Below, piece by piece: positions 17,661 to 25,463 of a stretch of DNA of 45,607 bases; position 1 is the stretch's first letter; each line of letters starts with the position of its first letter. The notes below the pieces were generated by a model. That model did not search any database. It saw nothing but the letters and a program-made list of their open reading frames with translations, and was not told the DNA's origin. The position numbers were made by a program, and so were the translations under genes. The DNA is from Clostridia bacterium (GTDB taxonomy: Bacteria > Bacillota > Clostridia > Oscillospirales > QAMX01), in assembly GCA_017441705.1 (NCBI GenBank), contig JAFRWU010000007.1:1-45607 (forward strand). The letters are read 5' to 3'.

Positions 17661-17715
17661 TTCCCCTCATCCGTCATGACTTCGTCATGCCACCTTCCCC
17701 CACGGGGGAAGGCTT
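17661..17715. repeat. Double-hairpin palindromic repeat of a type common in Clostridia
   Basis: Two adjacent hairpins: CATGAC-TTC-GTCATG (17675-17689) and CCTTCCCCC-AC-GGGGGAAGG (17693-17712), headed by CCCCTCATCCGTCA. From memory this CCCTCATCCG...CCTTCCCC layout resembles a repeat scattered in many Clostridia genomes. No second copy is seen in this window. It lies 38 bases before the truncated epimerase copy and so marks the right edge of the island. Confidence 0.7.
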
Positions 17716-17752
17716 TGGCGTGATCCCGCGCTTGGGGGGGCGGCGGCCCCTG

Positions 17753-17895
17753 CGGTGCCCTTCCGGGAGGGCGTGGAGCGGGCGCTCCGGTATCTGAAGG
17801 AGCATCCCGAGGCGCAGATCGAGGATCCGGAATTCGACGCCTGGTGCGACCGGGTGGTCGAAGCGCAGGAGGAAGCGAAGAAGAAGTTTCTCTGA
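17753..17895 (+). pseudogene. Truncated duplicate of the epimerase gene 3' end (repeat copy B)
   Basis: This fragment encodes the last 47 residues of the NAD-dependent epimerase-like protein in frame, ending KKKFL and a stop, and has no start region. It matches 8507-8649 with four substitutions (one in GCACAGG/GCGCAGG, three near the last codons). It is not expected to make protein. The sequence before it (17563-17752) holds only a terminator, a palindromic repeat and GC-rich spacer. With copy A it flanks the island as a direct repeat. Confidence 0.92.
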
Positions 17896-17917
17896 AAAAT
17901 CACTGCAGGAATCAATA

Positions 17918-17952
17918 CGCGCGCCGGAAGCGATTTCCGGCGCGCGTTTTTT
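17918..17952 (+). terminator. Terminator after repeat copy B
   Basis: A 12-pair stem (17918-17929 with 17935-17946) followed by six T. Both arms are identical to the terminator at 8726-8754, which suggests the duplicated unit once extended past the stop codon. The gene on the minus strand ends six bases beyond, at 17958, so it may also help end that transcript. Confidence 0.8.
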
Positions 17953-17957
17953 GCCTG

Positions 17958-18857
17958 TTATTCTTTACTCAGCCGTCCCGCGGCGTACCCGATGTATTCG
18001 TTTGCCGCCCGGCGGCCGTTGTACCAAAGGCGGTAACTCCCGTCGGAGGCGCGGACCGCGGTGGGCTTGTAGCAGGAGTCGGCGTCCCAGCCGCCCGGCG
18101 TCGGCGTTACGAGGGGGTTTTCCGGAACGCGGACCCAACCGGTGATCCCGTCCCGGGAACGCGCCGCCGATATGGAGGCCGTGTGGATGTCGCGGTATCC
18201 GATATAGAACATCAGATAGCCGCCGTCCTCCTCCCGGAGGACGTCGCAGGCGCCGATCCGCTCCCTTTCGTATTCGTTTTCGGGGGCGGCGGTGAAGACG
18301 GGGTTATGCGGATCCTTCCGCCAATGCTCGCCGTCCTCGGATTCGGCAAAACAGATCGCGTTCGGCTCGTAGGTCTCGCCCGCGGCGTACCACATCCGGA
18401 AACGCCCGTCTTCGTAAAGAACGAAGGGATTCATGACCGACTCGCGCTCGAACGGGGTTTCGGGCGAAAGTACGGGGTCTTTCCGGAAACGGTGAAAGGA
18501 GATCCCGTCCTCCGAACGAGCCAGACCGATCCACGACCTGCCGTGATCGCCGTTCCATACCTGACCGGTGTACCACATGAGCCAGCCGTTCCCGGCGGGA
18601 TCCGGCAGGACGCAGTTCCGGTTGACGATATCCTCCCATCCGGTGGAGGGGTCGCACCCCAGCGTGATCACCGGCTTTTCCCAGTGGATCCCGTCGTCCG
18701 AAAAGGTCACGGCCAGGGCTTTTTCGGGGCGCCAGGAGACGTCCATGCGAAGTCTTCCGTCCCGTTCCCGGACGAAGGCGTCGAACATCGTGCCGGTCGA
18801 AGCGTCTCCGAAGACCGGAGATGCGTATTTTTCAAAAGAGCCCTGAAAAACGGTCAT
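17958..18857 (-). CDS. Five-bladed beta-propeller glycosidase-like protein
   Basis: A 299-residue protein with repeated blade motifs: SDDGIHWEKP, SEDGISFHRF, SEDGEHWRKD and SRDGITGWVR, each preceded by a W-Y/F-x-G or MWY-type strand (LMWYTG, RMWYAAG, LMFYIG, RLWYNG). This pattern is typical of the GH43/GH32/GH130-type propeller superfamily, cytoplasmic here because no signal peptide is present. I cannot assign a family or catalytic residues with certainty. The start has AAAGGGG upstream, and it lies 19 bases after the DUF4091 gene, so the two form one operon. A role in breakdown of imported glycans is inferred. Confidence 0.75.
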   Translation of the reverse strand: MTVFQGSFEKYASPVFGDASTGTMFDAFVRERDGRLRMDVSWRPEKALAVTFSDDGIHWEKPVITLGCDPSTGWEDIVNRNCVLPDPAGNGWLMWYTGQVWNGDHGRSWIGLARSEDGISFHRFRKDPVLSPETPFERESVMNPFVLYEDGRFRMWYAAGETYEPNAICFAESEDGEHWRKDPHNPVFTAAPENEYERERIGACDVLREEDGGYLMFYIGYRDIHTASISAARSRDGITGWVRVPENPLVTPTPGGWDADSCYKPTAVRASDGSYRLWYNGRRAANEYIGYAAGRLSKE

Positions 18858-18876
18858 GATTCCATCCCCTTTGGTT

Positions 18877-20511
18877 TTATGCGCGAAGCGAAAGCGCCTT
18901 TTCGACGGCTTCGTTCACCCTGACGCGGAGAGCGGGAAGGAAGCCGGGATCGGAAGGATAGCGGGAGAGGGTGAGCTCGCCGCCCGCGGCCTCCGAAACG
19001 AGACTATGCGCCGCGTCTTTCCCGACGAGGCTTTCCAGCAGACGGAGAGCGCGGAGGTCGTGAAGAGCCATGCGCATGTACATATACCGGATCGATTCCT
19101 CCGGGACTCCGCCCTTTCCGGGATAGACGATGAAGGGATCGCCCGCCGGCCAGGATTCCAGACCGTCGGTGACGGCGTAGGGATCGATCCTCCGGAGCGA
19201 GCGCTCGGTGTTGTAAAAGTTGAAGCCCCACTGGAGGAAACCGGAAAAATCCCCCAGGAAAAGCTGGGTCCCGATCACGCGCGTCCGGCCGCCGGGCATG
19301 GCGAGAAAACGGTTGGAAACGCCGACGCCCTGCCCGCAGCAGTAGTAGATCCAGAGATCGGGGACGCCTGCGGCGACGAATTTCGGAAGGTCGGCGCTGT
19401 TCGACGCGACCACGGGATGGGTGACCACGCCCTTTTCGTAGAAGGCGAAATGCGAAAGGGCGTCCATAAAGACGGCGTCGGGCAGAAGAGCCTTCGCCTG
19501 ATCCCGCGCCGCGGTGTAGGCCGGAAGCTGCGCTTCGTACGGCTCGTCTGAGATATGGAAGCGGCAGTTTTCGTAAACGCCGAGGGCGATCAGCTCCTCC
19601 CGCAGGGCGGGCAGGAAGACCCGTAGGAATCCGGCGTAGGGGCCGCCCACCGCGTCCGTCTCCCAGCCGAAGATCCGCCGGTATTCGCCGTCCTCCTCGG
19701 CCATGACCTTCGGCGCGTGCTCGGCGCCCCATTGCGTGTAGAGATGAGAGATCTCAAAATGATCGATCCCGACGGAAAGACAGAGCTCCACCCACCGGCG
19801 GAGACCGGAAAAATCAAAGGAATAGACTCCCTCGTCCCGGCGGATCTTCACCAGCTGCACGGTGGTGCGTTCTCCGCCCACGGCGGTGTCCAGAGGCGGC
19901 GTGAGGACCGGGGTCAGGATCATGTTGATCCCCATGCGGGCGGCTGCGCGGAGGAAGTTTTCGAGGATCCGCCAATGCTCTTCCCCGAGCGGCTCGACCC
20001 CGTAATAGTCCGCGAGACAGTCGGCATGGAACCATTCGGTGTGCAGCAGGGTCTGGGGAGGAAGAGCCGCGTCGACGAGCGTTACCGTCTGGACCGCGGT
20101 TTCCTTTTCGCCCGACGGGGACTCGAACGTCACCAGGATCTCATGCTTCCCCGCGGGACAGTCCGCCTCTGGATCGGCGTCGATCCAGACCGCCTTCCAG
20201 CGCCCGCGGGCTCTGAGGATCCCTCCCGGGAGATCCCGGAGCAGATCGGGAAAGAGGCCCGGAGCGGTGCTGAGATAGTTTTCGTCCTCCCGGTCGGGAA
20301 AGGACGGCATGCGCACCGGCATTTCCAGCACCTCGCGCACGCGAAGCGAAAAACCGGGACAGGACGCCGTGACGCGGAGATCGTCCCGGGCGAGGATCGC
20401 CGCCTGAAACGAGGCGGTCTCGCCCCGCAGGATCGACAGGGGAGGAGCGGGATACAGAGGACCTTTCGCGGAAAAGATCTTTTCCAGCGCGCCGGCAAGT
20501 TTACATTCCAT
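18877..20511 (-). CDS. DUF4091 / GH123-like glycoside hydrolase
   Basis: A 544-residue protein. An N-terminal beta-rich region (about 1-150, ending TVTLVDAALPPQ) is followed by a TIM-barrel-like part with LLHTEWFHADCLADYYGV, MILTPVLTPPLDT, FEISHLYTQWG and HISDEPYEAQ. The Asp-Glu pair in HISDEP resembles the catalytic acid pair of GH123 N-acetyl-galactosaminidases, to which DUF4091 proteins are related. Near the C terminus are NFYNTERSL and DPFIVYPGK. There is no signal peptide. AGGAGG precedes the ATG by six bases. It is the first gene of a two-gene unit with the propeller protein. Exact substrate is not determined. Confidence 0.8.
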   Translation of the reverse strand: MECKLAGALEKIFSAKGPLYPAPPLSILRGETASFQAAILARDDLRVTASCPGFSLRVREVLEMPVRMPSFPDREDENYLSTAPGLFPDLLRDLPGGILRARGRWKAVWIDADPEADCPAGKHEILVTFESPSGEKETAVQTVTLVDAALPPQTLLHTEWFHADCLADYYGVEPLGEEHWRILENFLRAAARMGINMILTPVLTPPLDTAVGGERTTVQLVKIRRDEGVYSFDFSGLRRWVELCLSVGIDHFEISHLYTQWGAEHAPKVMAEEDGEYRRIFGWETDAVGGPYAGFLRVFLPALREELIALGVYENCRFHISDEPYEAQLPAYTAARDQAKALLPDAVFMDALSHFAFYEKGVVTHPVVASNSADLPKFVAAGVPDLWIYYCCGQGVGVSNRFLAMPGGRTRVIGTQLFLGDFSGFLQWGFNFYNTERSLRRIDPYAVTDGLESWPAGDPFIVYPGKGGVPEESIRYMYMRMALHDLRALRLLESLVGKDAAHSLVSEAAGGELTLSRYPSDPGFLPALRVRVNEAVEKALSLRA

Positions 20512-20570
20512 GATTTCCTCCTGACCGGGAGAGCCTCGGCGGCCTCCCGCGTGCCTTTTGTTTCGAGGAT

Positions 20571-20599
20571 ATTATACCGCCGGAGGGGAGGGATTGCAA
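20571..20599 (-). promoter_or_regulatory. Promoter of the DUF4091 operon
   Basis: On the minus strand TTGCAA (20594-20599) and TATAAT (20571-20576) are separated by 17 bases, 60 bases before the start codon at 20511. Confidence 0.7.
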
Positions 20600-20658
20600 G
20601 GCCGGAGAGGCTTTTTCGGGAAACGCGCGGAGGAAAACGCGAAAAAACGGCGAAAGGG

Positions 20659-20687
20659 TGGAAATATGACGAAAAGTGTGATAAAAT
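20659..20687 (+). promoter_or_regulatory. Promoter of the surface polymer operon
   Basis: TGGAAA (20659-20664) and TAAAAT (20682-20687) are 17 bases apart, with TGA before the -10. A small GGCCGCC/GGCGGCC hairpin (20708-20724) lies in the leader just before the ribosome site. Confidence 0.6.
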
Positions 20688-20743
20688 AAAAAAGTATGGA
20701 AAATCAGGCCGCCGCAGGCGGCCGCAAAGGAGGAAGCAGACCG

Positions 20744-21910
20744 ATGGGCGCTTTCTTTCACGTTCTGAAAAAACAGGCGGTCATCCTGATCCTTCTGCCC
20801 TTTCGCCTTTTCCCGGTGAAGAAAAACCGGATCCTTCTGCTTTCCGATTTGGATGGGCGGTACGCGGGCAATCCCAAGTATCTCACCGGATACCTGACGC
20901 GCGAAAGAAAGGGAAAATACGAGCTCGTTTTCGCGCTTTCCGATCCGGGGGCTTATCCCGGACTTGCGGACAAAGGGATCCGCGCGGTGAAAAAGGGGAG
21001 CTTTTCCTATTATTATTACGCCATGACCAGCCGCGTTTTCATCACCGACAGCGCGGGGTATTCCTACCTGCCCCTGGGGAAAAGGACGCTGGTGGTGAAC
21101 ACCTGGCACGGCGGCGGCGCTTACAAGAAATTCAACCTGGACTTTTTCGGGCGGACGCCCGCTCTTCTGAAAAATGCGCGGCTCAACGAAAGGAAGACCG
21201 GCCTGATGGCGGCGAGCTGCGAAAAATCGTACGATATTTTCCGGAGCGCCATGCTGATCCCGCCGGAAAAGCTCGTCCCCTGCGGTTCTCCCCGGAACGA
21301 CGTTTTCTTCCGCGGGGAAGAAGACAGGGAAAGGATCAGAGAAAAACTGGGACTCGCCGGGAAAAAGCTCTGCCTTTACGCGCCGACCTTCCGCCGCAGC
21401 TCCAAAAGCGTCGATTCCACCGCCGTGAGCGCGTCTTACGCCGTCGATCCGGAGAAGGTGATCGCCGCGCTCGGGGAACGGTTCGGCGGGGAATGGGTCT
21501 TCGCCTTCCGCTATCACCCGAAGATCGCCGAACGGAGAAAGCAGTTCGACGAGACGGTGCGGGATTATTCGGATTACGACGACATGCAGGAGCTGCTTCT
21601 GGCTTCGGATGCGCTTCTCAACGATTACTCCTCGTCCATGTGGGATTTCGCCCTGACCGGCCGTCCGTGCTTCCTTTTCTGCGAGGATCTGGCGGAGTAT
21701 CGGGACAGCGAGGATTTTTACACCCCGATCGAGACCTGGCCCTTCCCGCTGGCGGAGACGGAGGACGCTCTCCTGAAGGCGATCCGCGGATTTGACGAAG
21801 CGGAGTATGCCGCCCGGGTCAGGAAGCATTACGAGGATCTGGGGAGCTTTGAGACGGGACGTGCCTCCGAAAAGCTCATGGAGGCCGTTGAGAAGAAGAT
21901 CGGGATCTGA
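20744..21910 (+). CDS. CDP-glycerol glycerophosphotransferase family protein (TagB/TagF type)
   Basis: A 388-residue enzyme of the Glyphos_transf family that adds polyol-phosphate units to wall or glycan acceptors. Visible motifs are VVNTWHGGGAYKKFN (catalytic-type His and pyrophosphate loop), SPRNDVFF, LYAPTFRRS, FRYHPKI and LLNDYSSSMWDFAL followed by RPCFLF. The N terminus carries a short hydrophobic stretch (AVILILLPFRLF) that suits membrane association. I start it at the ATG at 20744 because AAAGGAGG lies 12 bases upstream, rather than an in-frame ATG at 20696 that lies in the leader. It heads a gene run of cytidylyltransferase, LicD and flippase. Polymer identity is unknown. Confidence 0.9.
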   Translation: MGAFFHVLKKQAVILILLPFRLFPVKKNRILLLSDLDGRYAGNPKYLTGYLTRERKGKYELVFALSDPGAYPGLADKGIRAVKKGSFSYYYYAMTSRVFITDSAGYSYLPLGKRTLVVNTWHGGGAYKKFNLDFFGRTPALLKNARLNERKTGLMAASCEKSYDIFRSAMLIPPEKLVPCGSPRNDVFFRGEEDRERIREKLGLAGKKLCLYAPTFRRSSKSVDSTAVSASYAVDPEKVIAALGERFGGEWVFAFRYHPKIAERRKQFDETVRDYSDYDDMQELLLASDALLNDYSSSMWDFALTGRPCFLFCEDLAEYRDSEDFYTPIETWPFPLAETEDALLKAIRGFDEAEYAARVRKHYEDLGSFETGRASEKLMEAVEKKIGI

Positions 21911-21941
21911 GAAGACGGGGAAAAGACGGGGGGAGAAGACG

Positions 21942-22649
21942 ATGAAAAACTGCGTGGTTCTGCTTTCGGGCGGCGTCGGCGCCCGGATGGGAGACGCGAC
22001 GCCGAAGCAGTATATCACGGTTTCGGGAAAGCCGGTGCTCCTTTACACCATGGAGGCGGCGGAAAGATGCGGCCGGATCGACGCGATCCTTGTCGTATGC
22101 GCGCCGGAATACGGGGAATACGTCACGCGGCTTGCCGGGGAATACGGGATAACGAAGTATATCGGCTGGGTCCCGGCGGGAAAGAACCGCCAGAGGTCGG
22201 CGGACAACGGCCTCTTTGAGATCGAACGCCGGGGCGGATGCGAGAATCTGATCGTCCACGACGCGGTGCGCCCGCTGGTGAACGACCGTATCTTCTGCGA
22301 CGGACTGGACAAGCTCGGGGACTACGAAGCGGCGCTGGCGGCGATCCCCACCCGCGACAGCTGTTACCGGAGCACCGACGGCGCGACCATGGAAGGCCCC
22401 CTGGACCGGTCTGTGATCTTCCGGGGACAGACGCCGGAATTCTTCCGGTTCAAAAGCTATCTAAAGGCCGTGAAGGAGTCCTCCGACGAGGAACTCGACC
22501 GCGTCACGGGATCGGCCGCCGTGGCGATGAACCGGGGGATCCGGGTGGCGCTTTCCCTGGGCGAGGAACGCAATTTCAAGATCACCACCAAAGAGGATCT
22601 GGACCGATTCCGGCTGGAAGTGGGAGAAAGGGAGGACGACCGTGTCTGA
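21942..22649 (+). CDS. IspD/TarI-type cytidylyltransferase
   Basis: A 235-residue CTP-dependent nucleotidyltransferase. The nucleotide loop is LLSGGVGARMG with PKQY (about 8-25), then AGKNRQRSADNGL and VHDAVRPLV, as in IspD and TarI. IspD makes CDP-methylerythritol for isoprenoids; TarI makes CDP-ribitol for teichoic acids. Its setting between TagB/TagF-like and LicD genes favours a CDP-polyol role for a surface polymer, but sequence alone does not exclude IspD. The next gene starts GTG at 22642 inside its last codons (eight-base overlap), showing translational coupling. Confidence 0.88.
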   Translation: MKNCVVLLSGGVGARMGDATPKQYITVSGKPVLLYTMEAAERCGRIDAILVVCAPEYGEYVTRLAGEYGITKYIGWVPAGKNRQRSADNGLFEIERRGGCENLIVHDAVRPLVNDRIFCDGLDKLGDYEAALAAIPTRDSCYRSTDGATMEGPLDRSVIFRGQTPEFFRFKSYLKAVKESSDEELDRVTGSAAVAMNRGIRVALSLGEERNFKITTKEDLDRFRLEVGEREDDRV

Positions 22650-23499
22650 AAACGACGCTCTGCGCAAGGTACAGAAGGCCGAAACGGCGCTTTTGGAGAT
22701 CTTTGCCGGGATCTGTGAGGAGAATCGCCTCCGCTATTATCTGGCGTACGGCACGCTGATCGGAGCGGTCAGACACCGGGGGTTCATTCCCTGGGACGAC
22801 GATATCGACGTGATGATGCCCCGCCCGGATTATGAAAAATTCCTGGAAATCACCCGTACCGGTCTGCCGGAAGGCGTGCGGGTGGACCATTACACCCGGG
22901 AGGGATACCGGTTTTACGGCTCCAACGTCCGCTTCGTCAACGACCGGATGCAATTCGCCGTTCCCCGCGGACGCGAGGTGGAATGGCAGAGCGTGTGGAT
23001 CGACGTGATCCCCATGGACGGACTCCCCGCGGACGAAAGAAAGCGGGAACGGCAGCTGAAGCGCTTCCTGCGGAATACGCTTTTTCTCCGCGTGGCGGTG
23101 ACCGCGCGGGAGGGAGCGCAGGAAGGCCTTCCCCGGGGAAGAGTCGAAAGGATCGCGCTTTTCCTCAACACCCGCCTGAAGCTCGGAAAGCTTCTTTCGA
23201 TCCGGAGCGTACAGAAAAAGATCGACCGCACCAAAAGAAAATACGACTACGATTCCTCCGAATGGGTGCACGGATGGGTGTTTGCGTACAAGGGCAAATG
23301 CGTCTACCGCCGGGAGGATTTCATGGAGGGGAGCGAGCTTCCCTTCGAGGGGAGGCTTTATCGCGTTCCACGGAACTGCGACCGGGTGCTCCGGACGATC
23401 TACGGAGACTATATGACGCCCCCGCCCGAGGAAAAGCGGGTGGCAAGCCACTGCGTTGGCTTCCGCGAAGAAGGAAATCCAGAAGAAACAGGGGATTGA
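22642..23499 (+). CDS. LicD family phosphotransferase
   Basis: A 285-residue LicD-like protein that transfers a phosphorylated group (phosphocholine in the classical case) onto a cell-surface glycan. The family signature YLAYGTLIGAVRHRGFIPWD followed by DDIDVMMPR covers about residues 33-60. A second conserved stretch WIDVIPMDGLPAD follows. The start is GTG overlapping the previous gene. No choline uptake or activation gene is visible here, so the transferred group is open. It belongs to the surface polymer operon. Confidence 0.9.
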   Translation: MSENDALRKVQKAETALLEIFAGICEENRLRYYLAYGTLIGAVRHRGFIPWDDDIDVMMPRPDYEKFLEITRTGLPEGVRVDHYTREGYRFYGSNVRFVNDRMQFAVPRGREVEWQSVWIDVIPMDGLPADERKRERQLKRFLRNTLFLRVAVTAREGAQEGLPRGRVERIALFLNTRLKLGKLLSIRSVQKKIDRTKRKYDYDSSEWVHGWVFAYKGKCVYRREDFMEGSELPFEGRLYRVPRNCDRVLRTIYGDYMTPPPEEKRVASHCVGFREEGNPEETGD

Positions 23500-23502
23500 C
23501 GC

Positions 23503-24900
23503 GTGAAATTCATTCGTAAAATGTTGGTCTATTTCGTGGGGACGGTGCTCGGCAAGATCATCACCTTCCTGATGGTGCCGATCTATACCCACGTGCTCGC
23601 GCCGGAGGATTACGGCGCGGCGGACCTGGCTTACACCATGGCGGTGATGCTGGTTTCCATCGCCTTCATGGAGCTTTGGACGGGACTTCTGCGCTTCAGC
23701 TACGACGAAAAGACCGAAGAGGGAAAAAGAAAGCTCTTCAAGCACGTCCTGCTCCTCGGCGCGGTCCTCACGCCGCTGTATCTGGCCCTTGCGGCGGGGA
23801 TCGCCGTCTGGCAGAAGCTTCCGCATATGGGCTGGATGCTCGGCTGCGGCGTTCTGCTGCTCGCCCTGCATCTGTGGCAGTATATGGCCCGCGCCATGGG
23901 GAAAAGCCACGATTTCGTGATCTCCGGCGCCGTTTCCTCGGTCACGCAGCTTGCCGCGGTGCTGGTGGGGCTGTTCGTTCTCCGGCTGGATTCGGTGATG
24001 CTGCTCGCGGCGCCGGCGCTCGGGTGCGTCATGGCGATCCTCTATCTGGAGATCCGGTTCGGCTTCCTGAGGCTGGCGAAAGGGAAGATCGACCGGGCGC
24101 TGATCCGGAGCCTGGTGAAATTCTCCCTGCCGCTGGCGATCAACGCCGTGGCTTACAACGCCATGACGAATCTTTCCCGCTTCATCGCCAAAGGGCATCT
24201 GCCGGAGGAGGAAAACGGCTATATCGCGCTTTCGGCGAAATTCGTGGTGATCGTCACCTCGCTGGTCTATATCTATTCGCTGGCCTGGCAGGAAAGCGCG
24301 TACGAGGAAAGCGGCGACGCCGACCGCGCCGCCTATTACGGAGCGATGAATGCCCTGTTCATCGACGGGATGTCGGCGATGACCGCCGCCTTTATCCTTC
24401 TGACCGATATGCTGTTTCCCTTTTTCATCGGAAAGGAATACCAGCCGGCCGCGGCGATCCTGCCGCTCTATTACGTTTCCACCCTGCTCTACGCCTTTTC
24501 CACCTTCTTCGGCCACGTCTACAACGCCGAAAAGAAAAACAGCGTGCTCCTGTGGTCGACGATGGCGGGGGCGGCGGTCAATATCGGTCTGCTCTGTCTC
24601 CTGATCGACAGGCTCCGGGCGACGGCGGTGCCGATCGCGCTGATCGCCGGATACGCGGTGAATCTGGCCGTCCGGATGATCCTTCTCAGGCGGGTGCTTC
24701 CGATCCGGCTGCCCTTCGGAAAGATCCTGATCTGCGCCCTGGTCACCGTTCTCTGCGCGGCGGCTGCGATCTGGAACGCGGGATACTTCGTCGAGATCCC
24801 GCTTCTTCTGGCGGTGACGGGAATGTATTTCGCCCTGAACCGGAAAAAGCTTGCCTCTCTTGGACGCATGGTCCGGGAAAAGCTGAAATCGAAGGCGTGA
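23503..24900 (+). CDS. Oligosaccharide flippase (Wzx/MATE-type)
   Basis: A 465-residue polytopic membrane protein with about 12-14 hydrophobic helices across its length. The N-terminal KMLVYFVGTVLGKIITFLMV with PIYTHVLAPEDYGAADLAYT is the typical start of polysaccharide-biosynthesis flippases of the MOP superfamily. It would move lipid-linked glycan units across the membrane. The GTG start is three bases after the LicD stop. It is the last gene of the operon and a strong hairpin follows. The transported glycan is unknown. Confidence 0.9.
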   Translation: MKFIRKMLVYFVGTVLGKIITFLMVPIYTHVLAPEDYGAADLAYTMAVMLVSIAFMELWTGLLRFSYDEKTEEGKRKLFKHVLLLGAVLTPLYLALAAGIAVWQKLPHMGWMLGCGVLLLALHLWQYMARAMGKSHDFVISGAVSSVTQLAAVLVGLFVLRLDSVMLLAAPALGCVMAILYLEIRFGFLRLAKGKIDRALIRSLVKFSLPLAINAVAYNAMTNLSRFIAKGHLPEEENGYIALSAKFVVIVTSLVYIYSLAWQESAYEESGDADRAAYYGAMNALFIDGMSAMTAAFILLTDMLFPFFIGKEYQPAAAILPLYYVSTLLYAFSTFFGHVYNAEKKNSVLLWSTMAGAAVNIGLLCLLIDRLRATAVPIALIAGYAVNLAVRMILLRRVLPIRLPFGKILICALVTVLCAAAAIWNAGYFVEIPLLLAVTGMYFALNRKKLASLGRMVREKLKSKA

Positions 24901-24978
24901 AATGACAAAACAGAACGGGAGCGCCCCGACTGAGCCGCGCAACAGGGAAGCTGTGTGACAGCTCGGCAGGCTGCTACG

Positions 24979-25022
24979 GGAAAGGAGCCGCGGATTACAA
25001 AGGTCTGCGGCTCCTTTCCTGT
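24979..25022 (+). terminator. Terminator of the surface polymer operon
   Basis: A perfect 13-pair hairpin (24979-24991 with 25007-25019) followed by TGTTT. A shorter hairpin AGCTGT-GTG-ACAGCT lies just before it at 24950-24964. No gene is seen between 24901 and 25107. Confidence 0.7.
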
Positions 25023-25107
25023 TTGCAATCAGCCGGCTATAAAGGCGAAATCCGCTGAAATGGTTGGATGTTTTGGAATGATCTTCTATAATCATCCTGA
25101 AATCATC

Positions 25108-25136
25108 TTGACAAATACCGCTTGCTTCACTATAAT
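25108..25136 (+). promoter_or_regulatory. Consensus promoter before the decayed transporter locus
   Basis: TTGACA (25108-25113) and TATAAT (25131-25136) with 17-base spacing. The motif GGTTAGC begins at 25137, right at the expected transcription start, so a repressor could block it. Confidence 0.8.
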
Positions 25137-25216
25137 GGTTAGCAGAGGGTAACTGCAGCTGTTGTTCATACGGAAAATCGTTGAAAAGAGTTTTGCTCTT
25201 TATTTTTTGGGGCAGA

Positions 25217-25234
25217 GGTTAGCGCCCGCTAATC
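25217..25234. promoter_or_regulatory. Imperfect GGTTAGC palindrome, putative operator
   Basis: GGTTAGC-GCCC-GCTAATC is an inverted repeat with one mismatch, related to the perfect site at 25431-25448 and placed downstream of the promoter. Confidence 0.5.
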
Positions 25235-25430
25235 TGAAAACACAATGAACGGACACGAAGAGATATAAGCTTCATAGGAATCGCCGGGCAAAGGATCTGC
25301 CGGGCGGGCATTCCGATCCCGGCGTCGCGGCATTCGTGCCCGGATTCACGGTCATGATGCCGCTCGACATGGCGCCCGGATCAATACGGAAACAAAATCA
25401 GGGCGGGAAGCCCTTGATTTTAGCGAGAAA

Positions 25431-25448
25431 GGTTAGCCAATGCTAACC
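25431..25448. promoter_or_regulatory. Perfect GGTTAGC palindrome, putative operator
   Basis: GGTTAGC-CAAT-GCTAACC is a perfect seven-base inverted repeat with a four-base centre. It touches the ribosome site AAAGGAGG at 25449-25456. The shape fits a TetR-like or metal repressor, none of which is encoded nearby. Confidence 0.6.
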
Positions 25449-25463
25449 AAAGGAGGACAATCC

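Larger units (their letters stand above)
25137..25463 (+). other. Gene-free leader with terminator-like hairpin and operator-like repeats
   Basis: No intact gene is seen. The stretch holds a hairpin with T run at 25185-25208 (AAAGAG/CTCTTT then ATTTTTT), GGTTAGC motifs at 25137, 25217 and 25431, a bulged hairpin at 25394-25422, and GC-rich sequence at 25280-25380 that might be a gene remnant but that I cannot identify. The last GGTTAGC site adjoins the ribosome site of the broken ATPase gene. Confidence 0.5.

Noticed and set aside
8650-17752. The island as a classical Thoeris system.
   Set aside because: No SLOG-type ThsA and no soluble short ThsB; the TIR proteins are large membrane proteins, so only the pairing of TIR and SIR2 is shared.
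20696-20743. An upstream in-frame ATG at 20696 for the TagB/TagF-like gene.
   Set aside because: It has no ribosome site and reads through a GC hairpin and the AAAGGAGG that serves the ATG at 20744.
19717-21795. A 692-codon plus-strand frame across the DUF4091 gene, its promoter and the TagB/TagF-like gene.
   Set aside because: Out of frame with the clear TagB/TagF-like protein and antisense to DUF4091; no recognisable domain.
22582-25095. An 837-codon minus-strand frame over the LicD and flippase genes.
   Set aside because: Antisense to two well supported genes, low-complexity Arg/His-rich, no ribosome site at its start.
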